Positions 1-5,713 of a DNA stretch of 5,713 nt are shown in pieces. Each line of letters opens with the position of its first letter. Within the stretch, counting starts at the first letter, position 1. Source of the DNA: Pseudomonadota bacterium (GTDB lineage: Bacteria > Pseudomonadota > Gammaproteobacteria > Burkholderiales > Burkholderiaceae_C); NCBI GenBank assembly GCA_023410975.1, contig JAEYPG010000548.1:1-5713 (forward strand). Reading direction: 5' to 3'. The translations under genes and the position numbers were made by a program. The notes under the pieces are model-generated. The model did not search any database, was not told the origin of the DNA, and saw only the letters and a program-made list of their open reading frames with translations.

Positions 1-420
1 CGCCACGCGCCGGCGCTGGCCCTGCGACAGCCGCCGCAGCGGCACGCGCGCCAGCGCATCCAGCCCCGCGCCCTGCAGCGCCTGCTCGATGCGCGACTCG
101 GCCAGCGCCTCGCCGCCCAGGCGCAGCAGGTGGTCCAGGTTCTGCACGGCATCGAGCGCCTCGTGCAGGCCGTCGCGGTGGCCGACGTAGCAGGCCTCGC
201 GGCACATCGCCTCGCGCGCCGGCCCGCCGCTGAGCGCCTGCCAGTGCAGCTGCCGCGCATGCAGGGGCTGCAGCCCGGCCAGGCTGCGCAGCAGCGTGGT
301 CTTGCCCGTGCCGTTGGCGCCCTCCACCAGCAGCGCCTGCCCCGGGCGCAGCGCCAGGTCGAAGCCCTGGCACAGCAGCCGGCCGCCGCGCACGATCTGC
401 AGGTCGATGACGCGCAGCAT
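1..420 (-). CDS. ccmA: Heme exporter ATP-binding protein CcmA (N-terminal part; gene runs off the left edge)
   Basis: ATPase subunit of the CcmAB(CD) ABC-type complex of system I cytochrome c maturation, which drives release of holo-CcmE carrying heme at the periplasmic side of the inner membrane. The visible 140 residues run from an ATG at 420-418 (MLRVIDLQIVRGG) to the window edge. They include a Walker A motif GANGTGKT at residues 34-41, a CYVGHRDGLH stretch near 77-86 typical of CcmA around the Q-loop, and the ABC signature LSQGQRRR at 131-138. The family is about 200-210 residues, so roughly a third, including Walker B, is missing. The start lies 11 bases past the napC stop with only a weak AGGCG ribosome site, so it is probably translated with napC. 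Seen: ABC motifs and gene position. Known: ccm genes follow napC in enteric bacteria. Inferred: ccmB and ccmC continue to the left. Confidence 0.95.
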   Translation of the reverse strand, partial: MLRVIDLQIVRGGRLLCQGFDLALRPGQALLVEGANGTGKTTLLRSLAGLQPLHARQLHWQALSGGPAREAMCREACYVGHRDGLHEALDAVQNLDHLLRLGGEALAESRIEQALQGAGLDALARVPLRRLSQGQRRRVA

Positions 421-431
421 GCGGCGGGCGC

Positions 432-1034
432 CTAGCGCACCGTCTCCACGCCGGACATGTCGGGCAGCTTGTGCGCGATGCCCTTGTGGCAGTCGATGCA
501 GGTCTTCTGCCCGCTGGCCAGCTCGGTGCTGTGCGCGGCGGTGGCGCGCGGGCTCTGGCGCGTGAAGTCCATGGACTCGAACTGGTGGCAGTTGCGGCAC
601 TCCAGCGAGTTGTTGGCCTTGAGCCGCTCCCACTCGTGCTCGGCCAGCGTGCGGCGCATGGCGGCGAACTTCTCCGGCGTGTCGATGGTGCCGAAGACCT
701 TGCCCCAGACCTCCTTGGACGCCTGCATCTTGCGCGCCATCTTGTTGGTCCAGTTGTGCGGCACGTGGCAGTCGCTGCACTTGGCGCGCACGCCCGAGCG
801 GTTGGTGAAGTGGATGGTGCCCTGCAGCTCCTGGTAGACGTTGTCGCGCATCTCGTGGCAGCCGGTGCAGAACTTCTCGGTGTTGGTGAGCTCCAGCGCG
901 GTGTTGAAGCCCCCCCAGAAGATCACGCCGGCGACGAAGCCGCCTACGGTCAGGAAGCCCAGGCTGTAGTAGCGGCTGGGCATGCGCAGCACCTTCCAGT
1001 AGCGGCGCAGCAGGTTGATGGGACCACGCAGCAT
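432..1034 (-). CDS. napC: Membrane-anchored tetraheme c-type cytochrome NapC (NapC/NirT family)
   Basis: Quinol dehydrogenase of the Nap pathway: it oxidises membrane quinol and hands electrons to NapB in the periplasm. The protein is 200 residues, the usual length. After a short basic cytoplasmic stretch (RRYWKVLRMPSRYY) comes one membrane segment at about residues 24-43, then a periplasmic domain with four CxxCH heme sites: CTGCH 56-60, CSDCH 86-90, CRNCH 146-150 and CIDCH 179-183. The N-terminal helix is an uncleaved anchor, as expected for NapC/NirT/NrfH proteins. The ATG at 1034-1032 is supported by AAAGGGG five bases upstream. It begins 26 bases after napB ends and is followed 11 bases later by ccmA. 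No napGH is present in the cluster, so NapC should be the only dedicated electron entry point encoded here. Confidence 0.98.
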   Translation of the reverse strand: MLRGPINLLRRYWKVLRMPSRYYSLGFLTVGGFVAGVIFWGGFNTALELTNTEKFCTGCHEMRDNVYQELQGTIHFTNRSGVRAKCSDCHVPHNWTNKMARKMQASKEVWGKVFGTIDTPEKFAAMRRTLAEHEWERLKANNSLECRNCHQFESMDFTRQSPRATAAHSTELASGQKTCIDCHKGIAHKLPDMSGVETVR

Positions 1035-1039
1035 GGGCG

Positions 1040-1046
1040 CCCCTTT
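1040..1046 (-). promoter_or_regulatory. napC ribosome binding site
   Basis: The minus strand reads AAAGGGG five bases before the napC ATG, in the 26-base napB-napC gap. It decides the napC start and gives this cistron its own initiation site. Confidence 0.6.
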
Positions 1047-1060
1047 CTTCTTCTCGGCGC

Positions 1061-1555
1061 TCAGCGCCGCGGCGCGCCGGTGCCCTGGCGCTGCTGCTGT
1101 TGCTGGTCGCCGCGCACGAGCTGGTCCACGTCCACGAAGCGGTTGTTCACCAGCGGCTTGAGATCGGCCTGCGGCACGTGGCACTGGGTGCAGAAGTAGC
1201 GCCGCGGCGAGATGTCGGCCAGGAAGTTGCCCTGGCGGTCCTGGTAGTGCGTGACGCTGATGGGCGGCGCGCCGCTGCTGCCCGTCTGCGCGCGCGCGTG
1301 GCAGAACATGCAGCGGTTGGCGCTCTTGTCGAGCTGGTAGTTGTCGATCTTGTGCGGGATCACCGGCGGCTGCATGGCGTAGTTGCGCACGCGCCGGATG
1401 TCGGAGTTGTCGGAGTTCACCAGCGGCGGCGGCGGGGTGGTCTCCATGATGGGCGCGCCGCGCATGCGGTCGGTCACGTCCACCGCCAGCGCCACGCCGG
1501 CCACCGCGGCGGCGCCCAGGCCCAGCACGATCCCGAGGGCTTGCTTGAGCTTCAT
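1061..1555 (-). CDS. napB: Periplasmic nitrate reductase diheme cytochrome c subunit NapB
   Basis: Electron-transfer subunit that receives electrons from NapC and passes them to the [4Fe-4S] cluster of NapA in the periplasm. The 164-residue product starts with a Sec signal peptide (KLK, then a hydrophobic run to about residue 24, probable cleavage after ALA). Two c-type heme sites follow: CMFCH 82-86 and CTQCH 122-126. The family-typical PPVIPHKI (63-70) and VTHYQ (101-105) carry the histidines expected as distal heme ligands. The ATG overlaps the napA stop as ATGA, and an AAGGAGG ribosome site inside napA lies six bases upstream. Odd: the C-terminus ends in a low-complexity tail with five glutamines (151-155) and a basic end (APRR). 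Function of the tail is unknown and it is probably disordered. Confidence 0.97.
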   Translation of the reverse strand: MKLKQALGIVLGLGAAAVAGVALAVDVTDRMRGAPIMETTPPPPLVNSDNSDIRRVRNYAMQPPVIPHKIDNYQLDKSANRCMFCHARAQTGSSGAPPISVTHYQDRQGNFLADISPRRYFCTQCHVPQADLKPLVNNRFVDVDQLVRGDQQQQQRQGTGAPRR

Positions 1556-4143
1556 ACCGTGCCTCCTTGCGGCGGCAGCCCGCCGGCCTTGCGGATGGCC
1601 ACGGCGCACTTCTTGTAGTCCGTCTGCAGCGAGATCGGGCAGGTGGCGTCCAGCGTGACCTTGTTGATGAGCTGGCTGGCGTCGAAGAAGGGCACGAACA
1701 CCAGCCCGCGCGGGGGCTTGTTGCGCCCGCGCGTCTCCACGCGGGTGCGCATGCTGCCGCGCCGGGACGTGAGCTCCACGATCTCGCCGCGGCGCACGCC
1801 CAGCGCGCGCGCGTCCTCCGGGTGCATGAAGCACACGGCATTGGGGAAGGCGCGGTAGAGCTCGGGCACGCGCCGCGTCATGGTGCCGGTGTGCCAGTGC
1901 TCCAGCACCCGGCCCGTGCACAGCCAGTAGGGGAAGTCCTTGTCGGGCTCCTCGGCCGCGGGCTCGTAGGGCAGCGCCCACATCACGGCCTTGCCGTCGG
2001 GGTTGCCGTAGAAGCGGAAGCCCTCGCCGGCCTTGACGTAGGGATCGGTGCCCTCGCGGTAGCGCCAGCGCGTCTCCTTGCCGTCCACCACCGGCCAGCG
2101 CAGGCCCGTGACCTTGTGGTAGGTGTCGAAGGGCGCGAGGTCATGCCCGTGGCCGCGGCCGAACTGCGCGTATTCCTCGAAAAGCCCTTTCTGCACGTAG
2201 AAGCCGGCCGAGCGCGCGTCGTCGTTGTCGTAGCCGGCTTCCATCTCGGACAGCGGGAAGCGGTCCACCGCACCGTTGCGGAACACCAGGTCGTGCAGCG
2301 TCTTGCCGCGCCACTGGGGCTTGGCCGCCAGCAGCTCCGGGCTCCAGACCTCCTCCATGCGGAAGCGCTTGGTGAACTCCATGATCTGCCACAGGTCCGA
2401 GCGCGCCTGCCCCGGCGGCTTGACCAGCTGGTGCCAGAACTGCGTGCGGCGCTCGGCGTTGCCGTAGGCGCCCTCCTTCTCCACCCACATGGCCGTGGGC
2501 AGGATCAGGTCCGCGGCCATGGTGGAGACCGTGGGATAGGGATCGGACACCACCACGAAGTTGTCCGGGTTGCGGAAGCCCGGATAGATCTCCTGCACCA
2601 CGTTGGGCCCGGCCTGCATGTTGTTGTTGGCCATCACCCAGTAGGCGTTGAGCTTGCCGTCCTTGAGCATGCGGCTCTGCAGCACCGCGTGGTAGCCGGG
2701 CTTGTCGGGAATGGTGCCCTCGGGCAGCTGCCAGATGTGCTCGGCCTCGGCGCGGTGCTTGGGATTGGTCACCACCATGTCCGCGGGCAGCCGGTGGCTG
2801 AAGGTGCCCACCTCGCGCGCGGTGCCGCAGGCCGAGGGCTGGCCGGTGAGCGAGAAGGGGCTGTTGCCCGGGGTGCTGATCTTGCCGGTGAGCAGGTGCA
2901 GGTTGTAGAGCAGGTGCGAGCACCAGGTGCCGCGCGTGTGCTGGTTGAAGCCCATGGTGAAGAGGGACATCACCTTGACCTTCGGGTCGGCATACAGCCT
3001 CGCCAGCGCCTCCAGCCGATCGCGCGGCACGTTGGAGAGCTTGGCCGTGTAGTCCAGCGTGTAGGTGCTGACGAAGCGCGCGTACTCGTCGAAGTTCGAG
3101 GCCTGGCCGGCGCCGGCGTCGGCCCAGTGCTTGGCCTTCTGCTGCAGCGGGTGGTTGGGGCGCAGGCCGTAGCCGATGTCGGTGTTGCCCGTCATGAAGC
3201 GCGTGTGTCGGTCCACGAACTCGCGGTTCACGGCCTTGTTCTGGATGATGTAGTTGGCGATGTAGTTGAGGATCGCCAGGTCGGTCTGCGGGCGGAAGGT
3301 GAGCGTGAGGTCGGAGAGGTCGTAGCAGCGGTGCTCGAACACCGACAGCGTGGCCACCTTGACGTGTGGCGCCGAGAGGCGCCGGTCGGTGATGCGCGTC
3401 CACAGGATGGGGTGCATCTCCGCCATGTTGGAGCCCCACAGCACGAAGGCGTCGGCCTGCTCGATGTCGTCGTAGCAGCCCATGGGCTCGTCCATGCCGA
3501 AGGTGCGCATGAAGCCCGCCACGGCCGAGGCCATGCAGTGGCGCGCGTTGGGGTCGAGGTTGTTGGAGCGGAAGCCCGCCTTCATCATCTTGGACGCGGC
3601 GTAGCCCTCCCAGACCGTCCACTGCCCCGAGCCGAACATGCCGATGCCGGTGGGGCCCTTCTCCTTGAGCACGCGCTTGAACTGCGCGGCCATGGTGTCG
3701 AAGGCCACGTCCCAGCTCACGGGCTGGAACTCGCCGTCCTTGGCGTAGCGGCCATCCTTCATGCGCAGCAGCGGCTGGGTGAGCCGGTCCTCGCCGTACA
3801 TGATCTTGGACAGGAAGTAGCCCTTGACGCAGTTGATGCCGCGGTTGACCTCGGCATTGGGGTCGCCATGGGTGGCGACCACGCGCCCCTCCTTGACGGC
3901 GACGTTGACGCCGCAACCGACGCCGCAGAAGCGGCACGGCGCCTTGGACCACTTGAGCTGCGTGCGCGCGGCGTCGGTGACGACGTTCTGCGCCGCGGCG
4001 TCCAGCGGCAGCCCTGCGGCCAACGCGGCGCTGGCCGCGGCGCTGGCGCGCACGAAATCGCGCCGCGTGCAGCCGCAGCCCGGCGCTTCGGGCACGCCCT
4101 CGCGAGGGGCTTCGACAACGGGAATGGGAACGGGAATGGACAT
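1552..4143 (-). CDS. napA: Periplasmic nitrate reductase catalytic subunit NapA (Mo-bis-MGD, [4Fe-4S])
   Basis: Reduces nitrate to nitrite in the periplasm using electrons from NapB. From the ATG at 4143-4141 the product is 863 residues, somewhat longer than the usual ~830. Order: a twin-arginine signal with TRRDFVRA at about 26-33 and an alanine-rich hydrophobic run ending near AAAQ (49-52); the [4Fe-4S] ligands C70, C73, C77 and C105, with K107 just after the last one; the DPNARHCMASA segment, whose C203 is the expected molybdenum ligand; FGMDEPMGCYDDIEQADAF; and a C-terminal dinucleotide-binding domain (CTGRVLEHWHTGTMTRR, FVPFFDASQLINKVT). Start choice: AAGGGG lies six bases upstream of this ATG, while an ATG at 4161-4159, overlapping the napD stop as TGATG, and a GTG at 4164 lack a ribosome site. 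They would add six or seven residues. Odd: about 25 residues precede the twin arginines, including a repeated IPVP. All key ligands are present, so it should be active. Confidence 0.98.
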   Translation of the reverse strand: MSIPVPIPVVEAPREGVPEAPGCGCTRRDFVRASAAASAALAAGLPLDAAAQNVVTDAARTQLKWSKAPCRFCGVGCGVNVAVKEGRVVATHGDPNAEVNRGINCVKGYFLSKIMYGEDRLTQPLLRMKDGRYAKDGEFQPVSWDVAFDTMAAQFKRVLKEKGPTGIGMFGSGQWTVWEGYAASKMMKAGFRSNNLDPNARHCMASAVAGFMRTFGMDEPMGCYDDIEQADAFVLWGSNMAEMHPILWTRITDRRLSAPHVKVATLSVFEHRCYDLSDLTLTFRPQTDLAILNYIANYIIQNKAVNREFVDRHTRFMTGNTDIGYGLRPNHPLQQKAKHWADAGAGQASNFDEYARFVSTYTLDYTAKLSNVPRDRLEALARLYADPKVKVMSLFTMGFNQHTRGTWCSHLLYNLHLLTGKISTPGNSPFSLTGQPSACGTAREVGTFSHRLPADMVVTNPKHRAEAEHIWQLPEGTIPDKPGYHAVLQSRMLKDGKLNAYWVMANNNMQAGPNVVQEIYPGFRNPDNFVVVSDPYPTVSTMAADLILPTAMWVEKEGAYGNAERRTQFWHQLVKPPGQARSDLWQIMEFTKRFRMEEVWSPELLAAKPQWRGKTLHDLVFRNGAVDRFPLSEMEAGYDNDDARSAGFYVQKGLFEEYAQFGRGHGHDLAPFDTYHKVTGLRWPVVDGKETRWRYREGTDPYVKAGEGFRFYGNPDGKAVMWALPYEPAAEEPDKDFPYWLCTGRVLEHWHTGTMTRRVPELYRAFPNAVCFMHPEDARALGVRRGEIVELTSRRGSMRTRVETRGRNKPPRGLVFVPFFDASQLINKVTLDATCPISLQTDYKKCAVAIRKAGGLPPQGGTV
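1562..1568 (-). promoter_or_regulatory. napB ribosome binding site inside the napA 3' end
   Basis: The minus strand carries AAGGAGG, a near-perfect Shine-Dalgarno sequence six bases before the napB ATG, overlapping the last codons of napA (QGG). Together with the ATGA overlap it supports strong, coupled initiation of napB. Confidence 0.75.
4117..4140. repeat. Two-copy 12-bp tandem repeat in the napA signal-peptide region
   Basis: Plus strand AACGGGAATGGG at 4117-4128 is followed at once by AACGGGAATGGA at 4129-4140, 11 of 12 bases identical. On the coding strand it gives the alternating Ile-Pro-Val-Pro, Ile-Pro-Val-Val just after the napA start. A 12-base unit means gain or loss of a copy keeps the frame. 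Confidence 0.8.
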
Positions 4144-4149
4144 GCGCGG

Positions 4150-4155
4150 CCCCTT
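4150..4155 (-). promoter_or_regulatory. napA ribosome binding site
   Basis: Minus-strand AAGGGG six bases before the ATG at 4143, in the 17-base space after the napD stop. It favours this ATG over the one at 4161, which has no purine-rich sequence at a suitable distance. Confidence 0.55.
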
Positions 4156-4160
4156 GTGCA

Positions 4161-4442
4161 TCACGTCATGGGTTGTTGCATCGCGGCCCAGGGCTCGGCG
4201 TGCTGGTACACCAGCGCCACGTTGAGCACCCCGGGCAGATTCCTCAGCGACGACAGCGTCTGCAGCACGCCGTCCGCGCTGTCGTGCTCAAGCACGGCCA
4301 CCAGCCGCCCGTCCTGCGCCCACTGCCCCAGCGTGGTGCCGGGCAGCGCGGGAATGTCCTGGCTCAGCCGCGCCACGGCCTCGGGACGGGCCTGCACCAG
4401 AACGCTGGCGATGTGCAGCTCGCGCTCGCCCGGCGCCGTCAC
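4161..4442 (-). CDS. napD: NapD, chaperone for NapA maturation and Tat signal binding
   Basis: Small cytoplasmic ferredoxin-fold chaperone that binds the NapA twin-arginine signal peptide and holds back export until cofactors are inserted. The 93-residue product has the family pattern: ELHIASVLVQARPEAV (8-23), a central LGQWAQDGRLVAVLE (38-52) and the C-terminal LRNLPGVLNVALVYQHAE (66-83). The start is a GTG at 4442-4440 that overlaps the napE TGA stop as GTGA. No good ribosome site precedes it, only a weak GGGG, so translation is probably coupled to napE. It ends 17 bases before the preferred napA ATG. Length and position between napE and napA match the usual napEDABC arrangement. Confidence 0.95.
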   Translation of the reverse strand: MTAPGERELHIASVLVQARPEAVARLSQDIPALPGTTLGQWAQDGRLVAVLEHDSADGVLQTLSSLRNLPGVLNVALVYQHAEPWAAMQQPMT

Positions 4443-4654
4443 GGCGTGTACCCCGGCAGCTTCCCGGACAGCATCTGGTATATCCACACGATGAAGCCCC
4501 AGCCTGCCACCGTGACCACCGCCAGTACGGGCGCCGTCACGACGGTCAGGAACAGGAAGCTGCGCGTTTCCTCCTGCTTGGTGGAAGGCGCGTCCGGATC
4601 TGCGGGGTGGACGGCGGAGCCGGCGGGCGCCGGGGGAGTAGGCGTGGACTTCAT
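4439..4654 (-). CDS. napE: NapE, small single-span membrane protein of the nap operon
   Basis: First gene of the operon. The product is 71 residues: a proline- and alanine-rich N-terminus (about 1-27), then the family core KQEETRSFLFLTVVTAPVLA (26-45) leading into a membrane helix (about 33-58) with GWGFIVWIYQ at 51-60. The typical NapE core (EExRxFLFL...APxL...GFxVWxYQ) is clear. NapE has no established biochemical role; association with the Nap complex is assumed from gene linkage. The ATG at 4654-4652 is preceded by AAGGA eleven bases upstream, a somewhat long spacing. No in-frame start is better placed. The stop overlaps napD by four bases. Confidence 0.93.
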   Translation of the reverse strand: MKSTPTPPAPAGSAVHPADPDAPSTKQEETRSFLFLTVVTAPVLAVVTVAGWGFIVWIYQMLSGKLPGYTP

Positions 4655-4665
4655 CGGCGCGGTAT

Positions 4666-4670
4666 TCCTT
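4666..4670 (-). promoter_or_regulatory. Probable napE ribosome binding site
   Basis: Minus-strand AAGGA eleven bases before the napE ATG. It is the only purine-rich Shine-Dalgarno match near the start, but the spacing is longer than the usual 5-9 bases. Confidence 0.45.
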
Positions 4671-4725
4671 GGGCGATGACCAGATGCAGCCCCGGGCAAT
4701 GCCCGTGCCCGCAACTGGTGCATTC

Positions 4726-4743
4726 CGATGCAGAAGCGATGCA
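4726..4743. repeat. Direct repeat CGATGCA spaced one helical turn
   Basis: CGATGCA occurs at 4726-4732 and again at 4737-4743, start to start 11 bases, so both copies face the same side of the helix. A further GATGCA lies at 4683-4688. It sits 72-89 bases upstream of the napE ATG, a plausible place for an activator or repressor. It does not match a regulator consensus I recognise and may be chance. Confidence 0.4.
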
Positions 4744-4851
4744 AAACCCTTGGTCGCCCCGGTGGCCGGCACTGGCGTGTCAAGGACGACGAACGGTTCG
4801 ATGTGGCTTGAGCCTGGATGAATGGCCCTGGCCCGGCATGCGCGGGACGGC

Positions 4852-4863
4852 GCCAGGCCTGGC
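4852..4863. repeat. Perfect 12-bp palindrome GCCAGGCCTGGC
   Basis: A fully self-complementary 12-mer without a loop, in the middle of the nap/ureD intergenic region. It could be a dimeric regulator site. In DNA this GC-rich it could also arise by chance. No adjacent T-run, so it is not a terminator. Confidence 0.35.
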
Positions 4864-4921
4864 AGGCAAGCCGCCTTGGGATACCGGCAGGCAACATCGT
4901 CTGCAAAGGGTGGCGCGCGCG

Positions 4922-4933
4922 GTAAGGACTTAC
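4922..4933. repeat. Inverted repeat GTAAG-GA-CTTAC
   Basis: Five-base arms separated by two bases, about 132 bases upstream of the ureD ATG, in one of the few AT-containing patches. Candidate operator for the urease side. No matching regulator is recognised. Confidence 0.3.
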
Positions 4934-5065
4934 GGCCATTCCTGGCGGTGCTGCAAATACCGGGCGCCTCCTTGCTGCCGCGTGGCGGGCAGAGCGTCGC
5001 GGCCCTCTGCCACACTGGCGGCTTCCCGTTGTAACGCCCGGCCCGCCGCGGCCGCTGTACGCCGC

Positions 5066-5713
5066 ATGGCCTGGCACGCAGAACTCTCCATCCGCTATTT
5101 CCGCGACAACGAGCGCACCGTCGCGCTGGACCGCCACGAGGGCCCGCTGCGGGTGCTTCAGCGGCTCTACCCGGAAGGCCCGCGCGTGTGCCACCACGTG
5201 CTGGTGCATCCGCCCGGCGGCGTGGCCGGCGGCGACGAGCTGCACCTGTCGCTGCAGCTGGAGCCCGGCAGCCATGCGCTGCTGACCACGCCCGGCGCCA
5301 CGCGCTTCTACCGCAGCCTGGGCGAGACGGCGCTGCAGCGCGTGCAGGCCACGCTGCAGGGCGACGCGCGGCTGGAGTGGATGCCGCTGGAGGCCATCGC
5401 CCACGACGCCTGCCGCGCCGAGAACCACCTGCGCTTCGAGCTGCAGGACACGGCTCAGATGATCGGCTGGGACGTGGTGGCGCTGGGCCTGCCCGCCGCG
5501 AACGACCCGTGGCGGCGCGGCAGCTTCCTGCAGCACCTGGAGCTGCCGGGGCTGTGGCTGGAGCGCGGCCACGTCGAGGCCGCCGACACGCGGCTGCTGG
5601 ACAGCCCGCTGGGCTGGGCCGGCCGCCGGGTGCTGGGCACGCTGTGGTTCGCCAGCGCACAGCCCCTGCCCGCGGCACTGCGCGAGGCGCTGCTGGAAGC
5701 CGGCCGCGCGCTG
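5066..5713 (+). CDS. ureD: Urease accessory protein UreD (N-terminal part; gene runs off the right edge)
   Basis: UreD (UreH in some species) is the scaffold that binds apo-urease and, with UreF and UreG, delivers nickel to the active site in the cytoplasm. The visible 216 residues start MAWHAELSIRYF and carry the family blocks HEGPLRVLQRLYPEGP (24-39), HPPGGVAGGD (48-57), TTPGATRFYRS (74-84), LEWMPLEAI (103-111) and GWDVVALGLPA (134-144). The family is about 270-300 residues, so about three quarters is seen. The reading frame is open to the window edge. The start is an ATG at 5066-5068 that fits homolog N-termini, but there is no Shine-Dalgarno sequence upstream, so the gene may use a weak or unusual initiation region. 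It is divergent from nap. Structural urease genes are expected to the right, since ureD usually leads ureDABC(E)FG clusters; this is inference. Confidence 0.95.
   Translation, partial: MAWHAELSIRYFRDNERTVALDRHEGPLRVLQRLYPEGPRVCHHVLVHPPGGVAGGDELHLSLQLEPGSHALLTTPGATRFYRSLGETALQRVQATLQGDARLEWMPLEAIAHDACRAENHLRFELQDTAQMIGWDVVALGLPAANDPWRRGSFLQHLELPGLWLERGHVEAADTRLLDSPLGWAGRRVLGTLWFASAQPLPAALREALLEAGRAL

Larger units (their letters stand above)
4655..5065. promoter_or_regulatory. Divergent intergenic region between napE and ureD (expected promoters of both)
   Basis: 411 bases without a credible gene, slightly less GC-rich than its surroundings. It must hold the leader and probably the promoter of the nap operon (leftward) and possibly that of the urease genes (rightward). 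Visible elements are a direct repeat CGATGCA at 4726-4732 and 4737-4743, an isolated TTGACA on the minus strand at 4783-4778 with no acceptable -10 at 16-19 bases, palindromes at 4693-4705, 4852-4863 and 4922-4933, and TTGAG-N5-ATGAA at 4808-4822, which resembles an FNR/CRP-family site but has five rather than four spacer bases. I could not place a convincing sigma-70 or sigma-54 promoter. The regulatory role is inferred from gene layout. Confidence 0.6.

Noticed and set aside
432..1841. 469-codon minus-strand frame that could be read as one fusion protein ending in NapC
   Set aside because: Only the last 200 residues are NapC. The upstream part is out-of-frame napA and napB sequence, and the napC start has its own ribosome site.
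1567..4494. Very long plus-strand open frame of 975 codons antisense to napA and napD
   Set aside because: It mirrors the codon bias of napA in GC-rich DNA. The translation is rich in His, Val, Gly, Ala and Arg, shows no family motifs, and spans two confirmed genes on the other strand.
4693..4705. Hairpin CGGGCA-A-TGCCCG near napE considered as a terminator or attenuator
   Set aside because: The loop would be too short without opening base pairs, the stem is only about five pairs, and no T-run follows on either strand.
4876..4904. TTGGGA considered as the -35 of a rightward ureD promoter
   Set aside because: No -10-like hexamer lies 16-18 bases downstream, so the match is not supported.
4822..5034. 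70-codon plus-strand open frame in the nap/ureD intergenic region
   Set aside because: No ribosome site before its ATG, no recognisable domain, membrane segment or family sequence, and a composition expected of random GC-rich DNA. A small protein cannot be excluded but nothing supports one.
4161..5678. 505-codon minus-strand frame ending in NapD and running antisense through ureD
   Set aside because: Only the last 93 codons match NapD. The rest is low-complexity Arg/Ala/Pro-rich shadow of ureD and of the intergenic region.

Overview
The window is a GC-rich segment holding a periplasmic nitrate reductase (Nap) operon on the minus strand, in the order napE-napD-napA-napB-napC-ccmA. The start of a urease accessory gene, ureD, lies divergently on the plus strand. 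High G+C, strong codon bias, the napEDABC order without napF, napG or napH, and the UreD sequence suggest a betaproteobacterium, most plausibly Burkholderiales (Comamonadaceae-like). That assignment rests on recognised family sequences, not on a search.

Layout by position: ccmA (420 to 1, cut off by the left edge), napC (1034-432), napB (1555-1061), napA (4143-1552), napD (4442-4161) and napE (4654-4439), all minus strand. A 411-base non-coding region (4655-5065) follows. ureD (5066-5713, plus strand) is cut off by the right edge. The nap genes are packed tightly: napE/napD and napA/napB overlap by four bases, and the remaining gaps are 13 to 26 bases. They are most likely one transcript starting in the 4655-5065 region.

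How the genes work together: NapC, a membrane-anchored tetraheme cytochrome, takes electrons from quinol and passes them to the diheme NapB. NapB feeds the Mo-bis-MGD/[4Fe-4S] catalytic subunit NapA, which reduces nitrate to nitrite in the periplasm. NapD binds the NapA Tat signal and acts as its maturation chaperone. NapE is a small membrane protein of unknown role. CcmA is the ATPase of the heme-handling system for c-type cytochrome maturation, needed for the six CxxCH hemes of NapB and NapC.

This is mostly a well-understood system. I found no evidence for a previously undescribed one. Points worth a second look are the elongated NapA N-terminus encoded by a 12-bp tandem repeat, the glutamine-rich NapB tail, the direct coupling of ccmA to napC, and unassigned repeat elements in the nap/ureD intergenic region.
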